The position numbers and the translations under genes are program-made. Below are positions 31,126 to 39,636 of a stretch of DNA of 42,687 nucleotides, one piece after another. The notes below the pieces were generated by a model. It ran no database searches and was not told the origin of the DNA. It was given only the letters and a program-made list of their open reading frames with translations. Source of the stretch: Eubacteriaceae bacterium (lineage in GTDB: Bacteria > Bacillota > Clostridia > Eubacteriales > Anaerofustaceae); NCBI GenBank assembly GCA_017531485.1, contig JAFXKY010000065.1, forward strand, positions 1-42,687. The letters run 5' to 3'. Each line of letters begins with the position of its first letter. The first letter of the stretch is position 1.

Positions 31126-31162
31126 ATCTCATTATGAGATATTTACAATTATCTCAAATTGT
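31126..31162. promoter_or_regulatory. Operator-like palindromes upstream of the XRE gene
   Basis: ATCTCATTATGAGAT (31126-31140) is a perfect palindrome, and the ATCTCA half-site recurs at 31151-31156 inside the imperfect repeat ACAATT..AATTGT (31145-31162). On the minus strand the palindrome lies just upstream of TATAAT (31121-31116). Confidence 0.65.
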
Positions 31163-31225
31163 GATATTATTTCCTCGTACCATGCCCCTTATTCTTTATT
31201 ATTTTCGCTGCAGATCCCAAAAGTC

Positions 31226-31254
31226 TTGATTTAGATGCTGCGATATAGTAAAAT
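31226..31254 (+). promoter_or_regulatory. Promoter of the first paralogous lipoprotein gene
   Basis: TTGATT (31226-31231), 17 bases, TAAAAT (31249-31254). Confidence 0.72.
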
Positions 31255-31292
31255 AACGGTACAGATATATTGTTTGGAATCGGAGGAAAAAA

Positions 31293-32204
31293 ATGAAAAA
31301 ATTAGTATCTGCAGTTCTCGCGCTTCTGATGGTATTTTCTCTCGCTTCTTGCGGCGGAAAACTTGATGCAAAAGAAATTTATATCGAAGCTTTAAAGAAC
31401 ACAAAAACTTACACCATGGATATGGACATGGAAATGTCGATGACAGCCGAAGGTGAAACTATCGCATTGAAAATCGGTCTTGACGGAGACGTTGACGCAA
31501 AGCAGAACATGAAGCTCAGTTACCTCATCGGTGATGCAACAAGCGGAATGAACTACACAGGCGAAGCATATCTCCTTCTCGATACATTTGAAATTTACGC
31601 ATCTCTCATGGGAATGTGGCTCAATATCGGCCTTGACGACATCGAAGCCCTCACTGGTCAGCCCGTCGACATGACACAGTTCAACGAACTTATAAAACAG
31701 CAGCAGGATACGGTTGCGTATGTTGATGCAATGGGTATGGAATTCGGCGAAATAACGGAAGAAAACGGTCTTTACAAATTCAACATAACATTCGGTGACA
31801 AAGCAGTTCAGATGGTTGAAGAAACAATGCTCGGCTCTACAGAAGGACTTTCCGAAGAAGATATCGCTATGATGAAAGAGATCATCGAGCAGGCTGATAT
31901 CGGAAGCCTCCTCAAAGCACTTTCAGTGGAAGTTCATATAAATGCAAAAGAAAAGACACTTGCATACTGCGGCGGAGACTTCACAAAAGCTATGGCAGAT
32001 TATATGAAGAGAACACTTGATGCTGCAGCAGAACTCGACCCGGAAGCTGCCGGTGCAAATGTATCTGTTGACAAGATGGTCGTTACAGTGAACATCACAA
32101 ACGCAGGAAATGTTACGGCTATCACAGTTCCCGATACTGTAAAACAGGGAGCAATGAGCATCATGGATCTTGTTCAGATGTTGATGTATTACGGAGCAGA
32201 ATAA
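31293..32204 (+). CDS. Lipoprotein, LolA/LppX-like, paralogue 1
   Basis: A 303-residue lipoprotein with a signal peptide ending in lipobox LASC (Cys about residue 20). The mature part alternates strands and helices, with an early ALKNTKTYTMDMDMEMSMT strand, LKIGLDGDVDAKQNMKLSY and a later VEVHINAKEKTLAYCGG. This order is typical of LolA/LppX-like half-barrel lipoproteins that hold lipid or other hydrophobic ligands. It should be anchored to the outer face of the membrane. The following gene is a diverged paralogue. Family placement is by pattern and is tentative; lipoprotein status is firm. Confidence 0.85.
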   Translation: MKKLVSAVLALLMVFSLASCGGKLDAKEIYIEALKNTKTYTMDMDMEMSMTAEGETIALKIGLDGDVDAKQNMKLSYLIGDATSGMNYTGEAYLLLDTFEIYASLMGMWLNIGLDDIEALTGQPVDMTQFNELIKQQQDTVAYVDAMGMEFGEITEENGLYKFNITFGDKAVQMVEETMLGSTEGLSEEDIAMMKEIIEQADIGSLLKALSVEVHINAKEKTLAYCGGDFTKAMADYMKRTLDAAAELDPEAAGANVSVDKMVVTVNITNAGNVTAITVPDTVKQGAMSIMDLVQMLMYYGAE

Positions 32205-32216
32205 AATTGATTTACC

Positions 32217-32242
32217 AAAGGTGCAGAAATGCACCTTTTTTA
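32217..32242 (+). terminator. Terminator after lipoprotein paralogue 1
   Basis: AAAGGTGC (32217-32224), loop AGAAAT, GCACCTTT (32231-32238), then Ts. Confidence 0.88.
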
Positions 32243-32254
32243 TTTGCGTTTTTG

Positions 32255-32284
32255 TTTACATTGATAATATTACTATGATAAAAT
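32255..32284 (+). promoter_or_regulatory. Promoter of lipoprotein paralogue 2
   Basis: TTTACA (32255-32260), 18 bases, TAAAAT (32279-32284). Together with the terminator upstream this makes the paralogue an independent transcript. Confidence 0.65.
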
Positions 32285-32320
32285 TAATATTAAAGATATT
32301 AAATAGGGAGAAGAGAATAA

Positions 32321-33226
32321 ATGAAAAAAATAACCTGTATACTACTTATAATTTTACTCACTCTGTCCTTTTCTTCGTGCAGGCAGGATACTGTCCCTGC
32401 TGCAAAGGAACTTGCGTATGAAGCCGCAGAGAACACAAAGGAATTTGAACTTCAGGCAGTTATGGGACTGGCGGCAGTTTCCGGCGGAGAATCAATTTCC
32501 GCAACGTTGAAACTTGACGGAAGAACTGATGACAAACAGAATTCCGTAATGGACTATTTCGTTTCGGTCCCGTCTGTAGGATTTAATTTCTCGGGAAAGA
32601 TGTATATTCTGGCGGAGAAGGAATTATACATTCAGGCACTCGGCACATGGTATTACCTTGATCTTAATTCGGCATACGAAGATGAAGGATATTCCGACGA
32701 GCTGATAAAGAAAGCGGAAGAACTCGAAAGTCAGATCGGAGAAGAAGGATATTCATTCTCGGAAGTAACATCAACAGAAGATAGTTATACATTTGACACA
32801 TATTTTACGGACAAATTCACAGAAATATATTCGGATTTCATCATAGATCTTATAAATGCTGAAGAGAAAGAAGCTATCATAACAAAAGAAGATGAAGAAA
32901 AGTTCCTGAAAACAATGGACACGTTCATAAAAAATATAAGTTTCAAAACGGAAGTGGACAAAAAGAGCCGTACGTATAAAAGCGTATACATGGATCTGAC
33001 AGATGCGTTCAACGAGCTAGTGAGAATCATACAGGAAGACATCGAAGAGGAAATAAGGAAACATTCCGGAGATTACGAAAGCGAGATCGTTCCTGAGACG
33101 CCCACAAGTTTCAACAACGTTTCCATTGACATTACATATTCAAACGTCGGCAATGTTGAAGATGTAATCATCAGCGACACCATTAAAAATATTGCGGCAG
33201 ATATTATGACATTGGCTGAATACTAA
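32321..33226 (+). CDS. Lipoprotein, LolA/LppX-like, paralogue 2
   Basis: A 301-residue lipoprotein with lipobox FSSC. It aligns along its length with the preceding gene: AKELAYEAAENTKEFELQAV vs AKEIYIEALKNTKTYTMDMD, the shared DGRTDDKQN / DGDVDAKQN, the TWYYLDL / MWLNIGL segment, and a similar C-terminal NVGNVEDVIISDTIK / NAGNVTAITVPDTVK. A tandem duplication followed by strong divergence is the simplest explanation. It has its own promoter and terminator, and the middle region is much more charged than in paralogue 1. Confidence 0.85.
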   Translation: MKKITCILLIILLTLSFSSCRQDTVPAAKELAYEAAENTKEFELQAVMGLAAVSGGESISATLKLDGRTDDKQNSVMDYFVSVPSVGFNFSGKMYILAEKELYIQALGTWYYLDLNSAYEDEGYSDELIKKAEELESQIGEEGYSFSEVTSTEDSYTFDTYFTDKFTEIYSDFIIDLINAEEKEAIITKEDEEKFLKTMDTFIKNISFKTEVDKKSRTYKSVYMDLTDAFNELVRIIQEDIEEEIRKHSGDYESEIVPETPTSFNNVSIDITYSNVGNVEDVIISDTIKNIAADIMTLAEY

Positions 33227-33228
33227 AG

Positions 33229-33256
33229 AAAATGCACCTGAATGGTGCATTTTTTA
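33229..33256 (+). terminator. Terminator after lipoprotein paralogue 2
   Basis: AAAATGCACC (33229-33238), loop, GGTGCATTTT (33244-33253), then Ts. Confidence 0.9.
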
Positions 33257-33285
33257 TTGTAATTCAAATGATATGGTGATATAAT
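33257..33285 (+). promoter_or_regulatory. Promoter of the GNAT acetyltransferase gene
   Basis: TTGTAA (33257-33262), 17 bases, TATAAT (33280-33285). Confidence 0.68.
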
Positions 33286-33316
33286 ACTCACAATTTTTCA
33301 AATAAATGAGGTAATT

Positions 33317-33784
33317 ATGATCAGAAGAGCTGAAAATAAGGACATGGACAGAATAAATGACCTTCTTTATCAGGTGGAGCTCGTTCACTACAACGGAAGG
33401 CCCGATCTTTTCAAATGCGGTGCAAAGAAATATACCGACGAAGAGCTTATGGGACTTATTGCCGACGACAAGACGCCGATATTTGTTTATGAAGACGAAG
33501 ACGGTATCGTGCAGGGATATGCGTTCTGCGTATATCAGCAGTATGTCGGAAGCAATCTCATGACCGACATCAAGACTCTTTACATCGACGACCTGTGCGT
33601 TGACGAAAACTGTCGCGGAAAACATATCGGAACGAAGCTTTATAAATACGTTCTTGAATACGCAAAAGAAAACGGGTTCTACAACGTAACGTTAAACGTC
33701 TGGGAGCTTAACCCCGCTGCAAAGAAATTCTACGAAGCCATGGGGCTTTCCGTTCAGAAGACCGGCATGGAACAGATATTATAA
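33317..33784 (+). CDS. GNAT family N-acetyltransferase
   Basis: A 155-residue protein with the GNAT fold: N-terminal IRRAENKDMDRINDLLYQVE, the beta4 strand IDDLCVDENCRGKHIGTKLY containing the acetyl-CoA pyrophosphate loop (R-G-K-H-I-G), and C-terminal NVWELNPAAKKFYEAMGL. It transfers an acetyl group from acetyl-CoA to an unknown amine. RBS GAGGT. Monocistronic. Confidence 0.94.
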   Translation: MIRRAENKDMDRINDLLYQVELVHYNGRPDLFKCGAKKYTDEELMGLIADDKTPIFVYEDEDGIVQGYAFCVYQQYVGSNLMTDIKTLYIDDLCVDENCRGKHIGTKLYKYVLEYAKENGFYNVTLNVWELNPAAKKFYEAMGLSVQKTGMEQIL

Positions 33785-33787
33785 TAA

Positions 33788-33818
33788 AAAAGCAGAAATG
33801 GAGTCCATTTCTGCTTTT
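33788..33818. terminator. Bidirectional terminator
   Basis: A long near-perfect stem (AAAAGCAGAAATGGA 33788-33802, TCCATTTCTGCTTTT 33804-33818) between convergent genes. Confidence 0.92.
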
Positions 33819-33833
33819 GCTTTTTACTTTCTG

Positions 33834-34187
33834 TTACTCAGGCATTTCTGTCCTCTGCAAGGTTATGATCTCGCCGTCCTGTTCGAGAACAAGTGCATCG
33901 CCTTCCAGATCAAGTTTCGCACTGCCCGTTTCAGTCTGACCGAAAGCTTCTATCGTTATGGTGATTACACCCTCTTCGATCGTATAGGTCATGGGGAAAA
34001 GTGTTGCAAATCCCGTTCCGTCCTCATTGAATATGAACCCCATCCTTGAGCCTTCATATTCCGTAGTCCACGCACCGACGATGGCTTTTCGTATCTCATC
34101 ATCAGTCATTCCCTTTTCTGAATTTCCGCATGCGACCAGACATAAACACAACATCACAGCAATTATTGATAAAGCAGTTTTTTTCAT
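33834..34187 (-). CDS. Small lipoprotein, lipocalin-like fold suggested
   Basis: A 117-residue lipoprotein with lipobox LVAC. The mature part reads as alternating strands with the recurring pattern of small Firmicutes lipocalin-like lipoproteins: IVGAWTTEYEGSRMGFIFNE, DGTGFATLFPMTYTIEEG, ITITIEAFG, then ALVLEQDGEIITLQR. It should be anchored to the outer face of the membrane. Ligand unknown. GGAGGG precedes the ATG. Confidence 0.85.
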   Translation of the reverse strand: MKKTALSIIAVMLCLCLVACGNSEKGMTDDEIRKAIVGAWTTEYEGSRMGFIFNEDGTGFATLFPMTYTIEEGVITITIEAFGQTETGSAKLDLEGDALVLEQDGEIITLQRTEMPE

Positions 34188-34315
34188 AAGATCCCTCCTT
34201 ACTCAATTACATTTTAAATTCCATATTTTCATTTGTCAATATAAAATAATGCCACCTCACTTCCGAATGATACAACAATAAGATTATTTAGCGTTTTGCA
34301 TATTTAAACAAAATA

Positions 34316-34346
34316 AAAGACAGAAATACTTTTAATTTCTGTCTTT
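34316..34346. terminator. Terminator of the M23/G5 gene
   Basis: A 12-bp perfect stem, AAAGACAGAAAT (34316-34327) with ATTTCTGTCTTT (34335-34346), with a T-rich tail on the minus strand. Confidence 0.88.
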
Positions 34347-34375
34347 CACCCCATAATTGCCGGGAAATTTGTATT

Positions 34376-36052
34376 TTATTTAAGTGCTCTGAGATACTGA
34401 CCGAGAGCTACATATTCAAAGTATCTTTCGATCTGCTGACGTACGTCGTTATAACGGATCTCAAAGTGGAGATGCGGACCGGTTGAATATCCCGTTGAGC
34501 CCATATATCCGATGATCTGTCCCTGACGGACTTCGTCACCGAGTTCGCAGTTGAATTCGTTAAGGTGTGCATAAAGGGTCTTATAACCGTTTGCGTGTTT
34601 GACGATAACGCAGTTGCCGTATGTTCCGAACCATGTCGCCTTGACTACAACACCCGCGTCAGATGCATAAATCGGGGTTCCCGTTGCGTTTGCAATGTCG
34701 ATAGCGCAGCCGTTTGTATGAGAACTTGTGCCGTAAAGTGTGGTTACCCTTCCCGTTGCGGGGATAAGGAACGTTCCTGTACTTACAGCCGGCGGAAGAG
34801 CCTTCGTTCCGTTTGCGATGATCTCATCTTTGGGATATTCAAGGATCTCTTCGCTGAGAACTTTTCTTTCCATTTCTTCGCCATTTACGTATGTTATGAG
34901 CGCCGTAACAGCTTTTTTTCCGTTTACTCCTTCGCTCTTGACTTTCGTTACGCCTCTGTAAAGAGATGAGTCATTTACCGTCTTTGTTCCATACGGGATC
35001 TCGTCGGTGTATTTTACTTCCTTGACCGTTCTGATCGTGAGGGCGGGTTTTGATGTTTCGCCGATACTGAAATCGTCTTTTCTGAACGTAAGGGCACTGA
35101 GGGCACCTTTTGCGGAAGATAGAGTTTCGGTGGATGCCTGCTGTGCCAGAAGATCCGGATCGATATCATCCTGTCCGCTGAGGTACTGCATGTAGCTTAC
35201 CGCTTCGTCTACCGTATACACAGAGTTGATATCAACTATCATCTCCTCGACGGTAATATCCTGGAAAACCTCCATATCCTTGAAAACTTCATCCTCTCCT
35301 TCGCTTGAGAATGTTCCGAGGAAAGTATCAATGGCTTTCTGTGCCTCTTCCGAAGACGCAAGTCTTGCGGTCTCCGTTCCGTCGACCATGATAACTCCGC
35401 CGCTTGCGAAGATCGCCAGGTCACAGCGATAGACCGCTTCCTCACATTCCCTGACGTCCATAAGAGCATCTCTGTCGACGATGAACGTTCTCTTGGCGGT
35501 GAGAGTCTTTTCGTAATACATATTCTCGTTCTCATACCACTGACTCATATTTGCGTCGATATTCGAAAGAGCCGTCTGCATAGTTTCGATGTCCTTGACT
35601 TTTCCGAGGTAATATCCGTTTAATGTCACTTCATACCCCGTCGTAAAATCAACAATGAGACCTGCGGCAAGAACGCAGAGTAACAGGCATGCAATACGCT
35701 TATAGAGTTCTTTTCTCTTTAAGATATTATCCCATCCGTCGAGGATAGTATAAAGTCCGTAAAGATATATTGACTGATAAGAGTATACCTTTCTTTTTAG
35801 CTTATGGTAAGCTTTTACGAAGATACTTTCCGCATCTTTCTTTTTCTTTCTTACCTTCTTTGCTTTTTTGACGTTTTTGCCGTCTTTGTATTTATAATAA
35901 TTCTTCTTTTCCGAAACAGCTTCGCGTTTAGCGTTTTTAACTTCTATCATCTCGGAAACGATATGTCTTCGGTTTTGTTTTTTTAGCTGTTTGTTAAACA
36001 GTTTATCAAGTTTTTCTTCTTCATTTTTCTGAAACCCGAAATTAAGATCCAA
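34376..36052 (-). CDS. Membrane-anchored M23 peptidase with G5 domain
   Basis: A 558-residue cell-wall hydrolase. A long cytoplasmic N-terminus (about 115 residues) is very Lys/Arg-rich (for example KKAKKVRKKKKDAE). One transmembrane helix (IACLLLCVLAAGLIVDF, about 120-138) follows, then an extracellular helical region. A G5 domain (about 340-420) and a C-terminal M23 domain complete it, the latter with zinc ligands in HTNGCAIDIA, LYAHL and GPHLHFEIR. It should cut peptide cross-links of peptidoglycan. The start is TTG 36052, with AAAGGAGG 7 bases upstream; a TTG at 36070 overlaps that site. The large basic cytoplasmic part is unusual for this family. Confidence 0.92.
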   Translation of the reverse strand: MDLNFGFQKNEEEKLDKLFNKQLKKQNRRHIVSEMIEVKNAKREAVSEKKNYYKYKDGKNVKKAKKVRKKKKDAESIFVKAYHKLKRKVYSYQSIYLYGLYTILDGWDNILKRKELYKRIACLLLCVLAAGLIVDFTTGYEVTLNGYYLGKVKDIETMQTALSNIDANMSQWYENENMYYEKTLTAKRTFIVDRDALMDVRECEEAVYRCDLAIFASGGVIMVDGTETARLASSEEAQKAIDTFLGTFSSEGEDEVFKDMEVFQDITVEEMIVDINSVYTVDEAVSYMQYLSGQDDIDPDLLAQQASTETLSSAKGALSALTFRKDDFSIGETSKPALTIRTVKEVKYTDEIPYGTKTVNDSSLYRGVTKVKSEGVNGKKAVTALITYVNGEEMERKVLSEEILEYPKDEIIANGTKALPPAVSTGTFLIPATGRVTTLYGTSSHTNGCAIDIANATGTPIYASDAGVVVKATWFGTYGNCVIVKHANGYKTLYAHLNEFNCELGDEVRQGQIIGYMGSTGYSTGPHLHFEIRYNDVRQQIERYFEYVALGQYLRALK

Positions 36053-36154
36053 ATGCTGTCCTCCTTTCAAAGTTGTTACATCTTTGTTACAATAAGTTTA
36101 CCACATCTGACGCAATATTGCCATACTTTACGGCAAAAAAAGAAAGAATCTCAA

Positions 36155-36186
36155 ATAAAAATACCACAAAGATGCACTTCGTGGTA
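36155..36186 (-). terminator. Terminator of the CarD-type gene
   Basis: TACCACAAAG (36162-36171) pairs with CTTCGTGGTA (36177-36186; one G-T pair), with a T5 tail on the minus strand. Confidence 0.85.
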
Positions 36187-36193
36187 AATCAAA

Positions 36194-36706
36194 CTATTTT
36201 TGTGACTCAAAAGCTCTGAGAACAGCTTCTTCAAACATTACCTTTACTTCGTCCTTTGACTTTTCGAGAGTAATGGCAAGTTCACCGTAAAGCATATCTT
36301 CCGCAAGGCGGCAGTACTTCTCGTCGATCTGGCCGAGCTTTTTCTTTGCGGGGAGAGTGTTCTTTTTATAGTACACGCTTTTGATTATGAACACCAGATT
36401 CTCGCTGGTGTGGTCTGTCATAAGTTCCTGATAATGCTGATATGTCAGACGTGGATTCGAATTATGAAAGGTGTCCAAAGCGGTATCTTTGATTCCGTCA
36501 ATGAGTTTGTCCGCTTCCGGTTTTGTCACAATCGCCCTTATCTTCACGTTCGCATCGACGGGAGTATAAATTACGCCCTCATGGTATACGGGGGACAGTG
36601 TATAATATTGCTTGTCGTCGTCACCTCCGATCGGTGATGCACCTATTTTTTCTACTCTGCAAACGCCTTCCTTGCCGTACACTACGTACGAGCCCACTTC
36701 AAACAT
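36194..36706 (-). CDS. CarD family transcriptional regulator
   Basis: A 170-residue protein. The N-terminal Tudor-like RNA polymerase-interacting domain (MFEVGSYVVYGKEGVCRVEK, then YTLSPVYHEGVIYTPVDANV) and the helical C-terminal DNA-binding domain (ENLVFIIKSVYYKKNTLPAK, YGELAITLEKSKDEVKVMF) match CarD/CdnL and the TRCF interaction domain. Such proteins bind the RNA polymerase beta subunit and stabilise open promoter complexes. A promoter (36752-36780) and a terminator frame it as a single-gene unit. Confidence 0.93.
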   Translation of the reverse strand: MFEVGSYVVYGKEGVCRVEKIGASPIGGDDDKQYYTLSPVYHEGVIYTPVDANVKIRAIVTKPEADKLIDGIKDTALDTFHNSNPRLTYQHYQELMTDHTSENLVFIIKSVYYKKNTLPAKKKLGQIDEKYCRLAEDMLYGELAITLEKSKDEVKVMFEEAVLRAFESQK

Positions 36707-36751
36707 CTTTTTCGCCTCATGTATAAAAGATTCATAATAATCTGCATATTC

Positions 36752-36780
36752 AGTATATCATTTATTCTTTAAAAATGTAA
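36752..36780 (-). promoter_or_regulatory. Promoter of the CarD-type gene
   Basis: On the minus strand, TTACAT (36780-36775), 17 bases, TATACT (36757-36752). The 36781-36905 stretch is AT-rich and shows nothing else. Confidence 0.68.
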
Positions 36781-36905
36781 GTGCGAATTAATCACAATTT
36801 AAATTTTTTGTTTATTTTTGCAGTATTAATTGCGTTTTTTTTCGTGTTATGTCTAATCTTTATCGTTATACATCACATATTAATTATAATAATTAACTTT
36901 TACAT

Positions 36906-36936
36906 AAAAAGACCCTCCGGTCTATACCGGAGGGTC
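36906..36936 (-). terminator. Terminator of the metNIQ operon
   Basis: A 10-bp perfect GC-rich stem, GACCCTCCGG (36911-36920) with CCGGAGGGTC (36927-36936), and T5 on the minus strand. Confidence 0.93.
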
Positions 36937-36956
36937 GGATATTATTGATACTATTC

Positions 36957-37775
36957 TTAGAACATCGGAACTACAGCGCCGCCGTATGTTTCGTTGATGT
37001 ATGTTTTGATAGCGTCTGTTTTAAGAACTTCAGCGAGAGCGAGGATACCTTCGTTCTTTTCGTTTCCTTCTTTAACAACGAGGATGTTTACGTATTCTTT
37101 GATAGCTTCTGATTCTTTTGATTCTACTGCGATAGCGTCAGCGATCTTGAGTCCGCCCTGAATAGCGTAGTTACCGTTGATTACAGCATAATCAACGTCT
37201 TCGAGAGATCTTGCAAGCTGAGCTGCTTCGATTTCTTCGATCTTGATGTTTTTCGGGTTGGATTCGATGTCGAGAACTGTTGCTGTGAGGCCTGCACCTT
37301 CTTTGAGTGTGATAATGCCTTCAGCTTCGAGGAGCATAAGAGCTCTTGCTTCGTTTGTCGGGTCGTTCGGAACAGCGATTGTTGCGCCTTCGGGGATTGC
37401 TGTGATGTCAGCAGGTGAGTCTGAACCTACATAAAGTCCAAGCGGCTCATAGTGGATTTCAGCTGCAACTACGAGGTGTGTACCGTTGTTAGCGTTGAAG
37501 TCGTTGAGATAGTTGATGTGCTGGAAGTAGTTAGCATCAAGTTCGCCGCTTTCAGTTGCTGTATTGGGGATAACGTAATCGTTGTATTCTACTACTACGA
37601 GTTCATAGCCCTTTTCAGCCATAGCTGTCTGTGCCTGTCTGAGGATCTCAGCGTGCGGTGTTACGCTTGCGCCGACTTTAACTGTCTTTGTTTCATCTTC
37701 TTTATTTCCGCAAGCTGCGAATGATACGCAAAGAGCGATAGCGAGAAGAACAGCGATAATTTTTTTTGCTTTCAT
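36957..37775 (-). CDS. metQ: Methionine ABC transporter substrate-binding lipoprotein MetQ
   Basis: A 272-residue NlpA/MetQ lipoprotein with lipobox FAAC. Family landmarks are KVGASVTPHAEIL, ELVVVEYNDYVIPNTATESG, ELDANYFQHINYL and IAVPNDPTNEARALMLLE. It captures methionine outside the membrane and delivers it to MetI. It is the last gene of metNIQ, 31 bases after metI, and is followed by the operon terminator. RBS AGGAG. Confidence 0.95.
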   Translation of the reverse strand: MKAKKIIAVLLAIALCVSFAACGNKEDETKTVKVGASVTPHAEILRQAQTAMAEKGYELVVVEYNDYVIPNTATESGELDANYFQHINYLNDFNANNGTHLVVAAEIHYEPLGLYVGSDSPADITAIPEGATIAVPNDPTNEARALMLLEAEGIITLKEGAGLTATVLDIESNPKNIKIEEIEAAQLARSLEDVDYAVINGNYAIQGGLKIADAIAVESKESEAIKEYVNILVVKEGNEKNEGILALAEVLKTDAIKTYINETYGGAVVPMF

Positions 37776-37806
37776 TTTTTTACTCCTGTGTAAATTTTAT
37801 TTATTG

Positions 37807-38475
37807 TCAAGCTCTCTTGTCTGAGTGCTTTGCAATACGTGATCCGATCTCCTGGAAGATCTGTACGACAATGATGAGAAGTGCGATGGTTACCCACGCA
37901 ATGTCTGTCTGGTAACGGTAATAACCGTAGTTGATAGCGATGGCTCCGAGTCCGCCGCCGCCGACCATACCTGCCATAGCGGTATATCCGAGGATGGTTG
38001 TAATAGTGATAGCTGCGCCGACGATGAGTGACGGTTTTGCTTCGACGAGGAGCACCTTGAAGATGATCTGCTTTGCGTTTGCCCCCATTGACCTGGCTGC
38101 TTCGATGACGCCATAATCAACTTCCTTGAGGGAAGATTCGACCATTCTTGCGATATACGGTGCTGCGGAACCTACAAGCGGGACAATTGTTGCCGTAGAA
38201 CCGATGGTCGTTCCGACGATAAATCTCGTGACCGGCATTATTGCAACGAGGAACAGGATGAACGGAATGGAACGAAGAAGGTTCACTGCCGTTCCGAGGA
38301 CTTTGTTCACAACCTTGTTTTCCTTTATTCCGTCTTCGTCTGTGATATAAAGAAGTATTCCGACAGGAAGACCGATAATATATGCGACAAATGTGGATAC
38401 AAGTGTCATATAAAGCGTTTCGCCGATACCTGCGGCGAGAAGTTTTATCATTTCGCCATTCAGATTACTCAACAT
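37807..38475 (-). CDS. metI: Methionine ABC transporter permease MetI
   Basis: A 222-residue permease with about five helices and the cytoplasmic EAA loop (IEAARSMGANAKQIIFKVLL). GETLYMTLVSTFVAYIIGLP at the start and NYGYYRYQTDIAW near the end are typical of MetI. It forms the channel with MetN. ATG 38475 with AGGAGGA overlaps the end of metN by 11 bases, showing tight coupling. Confidence 0.95.
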   Translation of the reverse strand: MLSNLNGEMIKLLAAGIGETLYMTLVSTFVAYIIGLPVGILLYITDEDGIKENKVVNKVLGTAVNLLRSIPFILFLVAIMPVTRFIVGTTIGSTATIVPLVGSAAPYIARMVESSLKEVDYGVIEAARSMGANAKQIIFKVLLVEAKPSLIVGAAITITTILGYTAMAGMVGGGGLGAIAINYGYYRYQTDIAWVTIALLIIVVQIFQEIGSRIAKHSDKRA

Positions 38476-39472
38476 AGCTGTCTTCCTCCTTATAAACTAT
38501 TCCCTTCTTGTCGAGGTAATTTTCGATTCTTTCCACGACGCTCTGATCTGTCGGAAGCTGAAGGACCATCTGTCCGTATGCTTTGCCTTCGATGTTTTTC
38601 GTATTTGCAGCGAGGATATTTACTGCCGCGCGGCATTCAAGTGCGAGGTTTGAAATTACCGGTTCAAACGCAGTCGTTCCGTCAAAGACGAGTCTTAAAT
38701 AGATCCCGCCGTCGCCGATAGAATCAACGCCTTCGCTCTTGGGAAGGATGAGTTCTCTTGCGATCTTTGATTTCGGCGCAAGGAAGATATCCTTGACATT
38801 GCCCATTTCCACGATCTCGCTGTGGTCTAAAACAGCGACTTTATTGCAGATCTGTTCGATTACTTTCATTTCATGAGTGATCATAATGATAGTAACGCCC
38901 ATTGTCTTGTTGATCGTCTGAAGAAGTTCAAGAATTGAACGTGTGGTATTCGGGTCAAGGGCACTTGTAACTTCGTCACAAAGAAGAACTCTCGGATTTG
39001 TTGTGAGTGCTCTTGCGATGGCAACGCGCTGTTTCTGTCCGCCGGAGAGCTGTGCGGGATAAAAGTCAAGTTTGTCACCGAGACCTACGAGGGTAAGAAG
39101 TTCCGTCGCTCTCTTCTTCGCTTCCGCTTTGGGAACGCCTGAGATTTCCATGGGGAAACATACGTTCTTTATTGCAGTCTGCTGAGAAAGAAGGTTGAAG
39201 TTCTGAAAGATCATTGACATATGTCTTCTCGTCGCGAGAAGTTCTTTTTCCGAGATCGCGCCAAGATCGATTCCGTCAAAAACAACGCTTCCGCCGGTGG
39301 GAACTTCGAGATAGTTGATACATCTGACGAGAGTGGATTTGCCGGCACCCGAAAGACCGATGATGCCGAAAATGTCGCCGTCGTTTATGGTAATATTGAT
39401 ATTTTTAAGGGCAACGACTTCGTTTTCCGTGCCTTGGTTAAATGTTTTTGATAAATTTTTAAGCTCTATCAA
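38465..39472 (-). CDS. metN: Methionine ABC transporter ATP-binding protein MetN
   Basis: A 335-residue ATPase with Walker A GLSGAGKST, Q-loop in SMIFQNFNLL, signature LSGGQKQRVAIARAL and Walker B LLCDEVTSALDP. A C-terminal NIL (ACT-like) domain (about 250-330) binds methionine in the family and inhibits transport when methionine is abundant. The start is TTG 39472, giving MIELKNLSKTF, because GGAGGTGA lies just upstream; an ATG at 39496 would put that site inside the gene. First structural gene of the operon, preceded by the Met-rich leader and terminator. Confidence 0.95.
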   Translation of the reverse strand: MIELKNLSKTFNQGTENEVVALKNINITINDGDIFGIIGLSGAGKSTLVRCINYLEVPTGGSVVFDGIDLGAISEKELLATRRHMSMIFQNFNLLSQQTAIKNVCFPMEISGVPKAEAKKRATELLTLVGLGDKLDFYPAQLSGGQKQRVAIARALTTNPRVLLCDEVTSALDPNTTRSILELLQTINKTMGVTIIMITHEMKVIEQICNKVAVLDHSEIVEMGNVKDIFLAPKSKIARELILPKSEGVDSIGDGGIYLRLVFDGTTAFEPVISNLALECRAAVNILAANTKNIEGKAYGQMVLQLPTDQSVVERIENYLDKKGIVYKEEDSYVE

Positions 39473-39523
39473 AGCTGTCACCTCCACTATCATCACTCAC
39501 TATCCTCAGGAAGGTGAGTGCAT

Positions 39524-39547
39524 AAAAAAACAGGGAATACCTCCCTG
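39524..39547 (-). terminator. Attenuator terminator between the Met-rich leader and metN
   Basis: On the minus strand, CAGGGA (39547-39542), loop GGTAT, TCCCTG (39536-39531), then T7 (39530-39524). It lies inside the transcript, upstream of the metN ribosome binding site, so it can only make sense as a conditional terminator or as the end of a short leader RNA. Confidence 0.85.
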
Positions 39548-39636
39548 CTATAAATTTCACAACATAATAATTATACTACCCGATGAAAGGTAAAACTACA
39601 CACTTATGCACGCCTTATAACAGAAAGACCATCTTA

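Noticed and set aside
36781..36905. Replication origin or AT-rich regulatory region
   Set aside because: It is AT-rich, but I see no iterons, DnaA-box cluster or replication gene.
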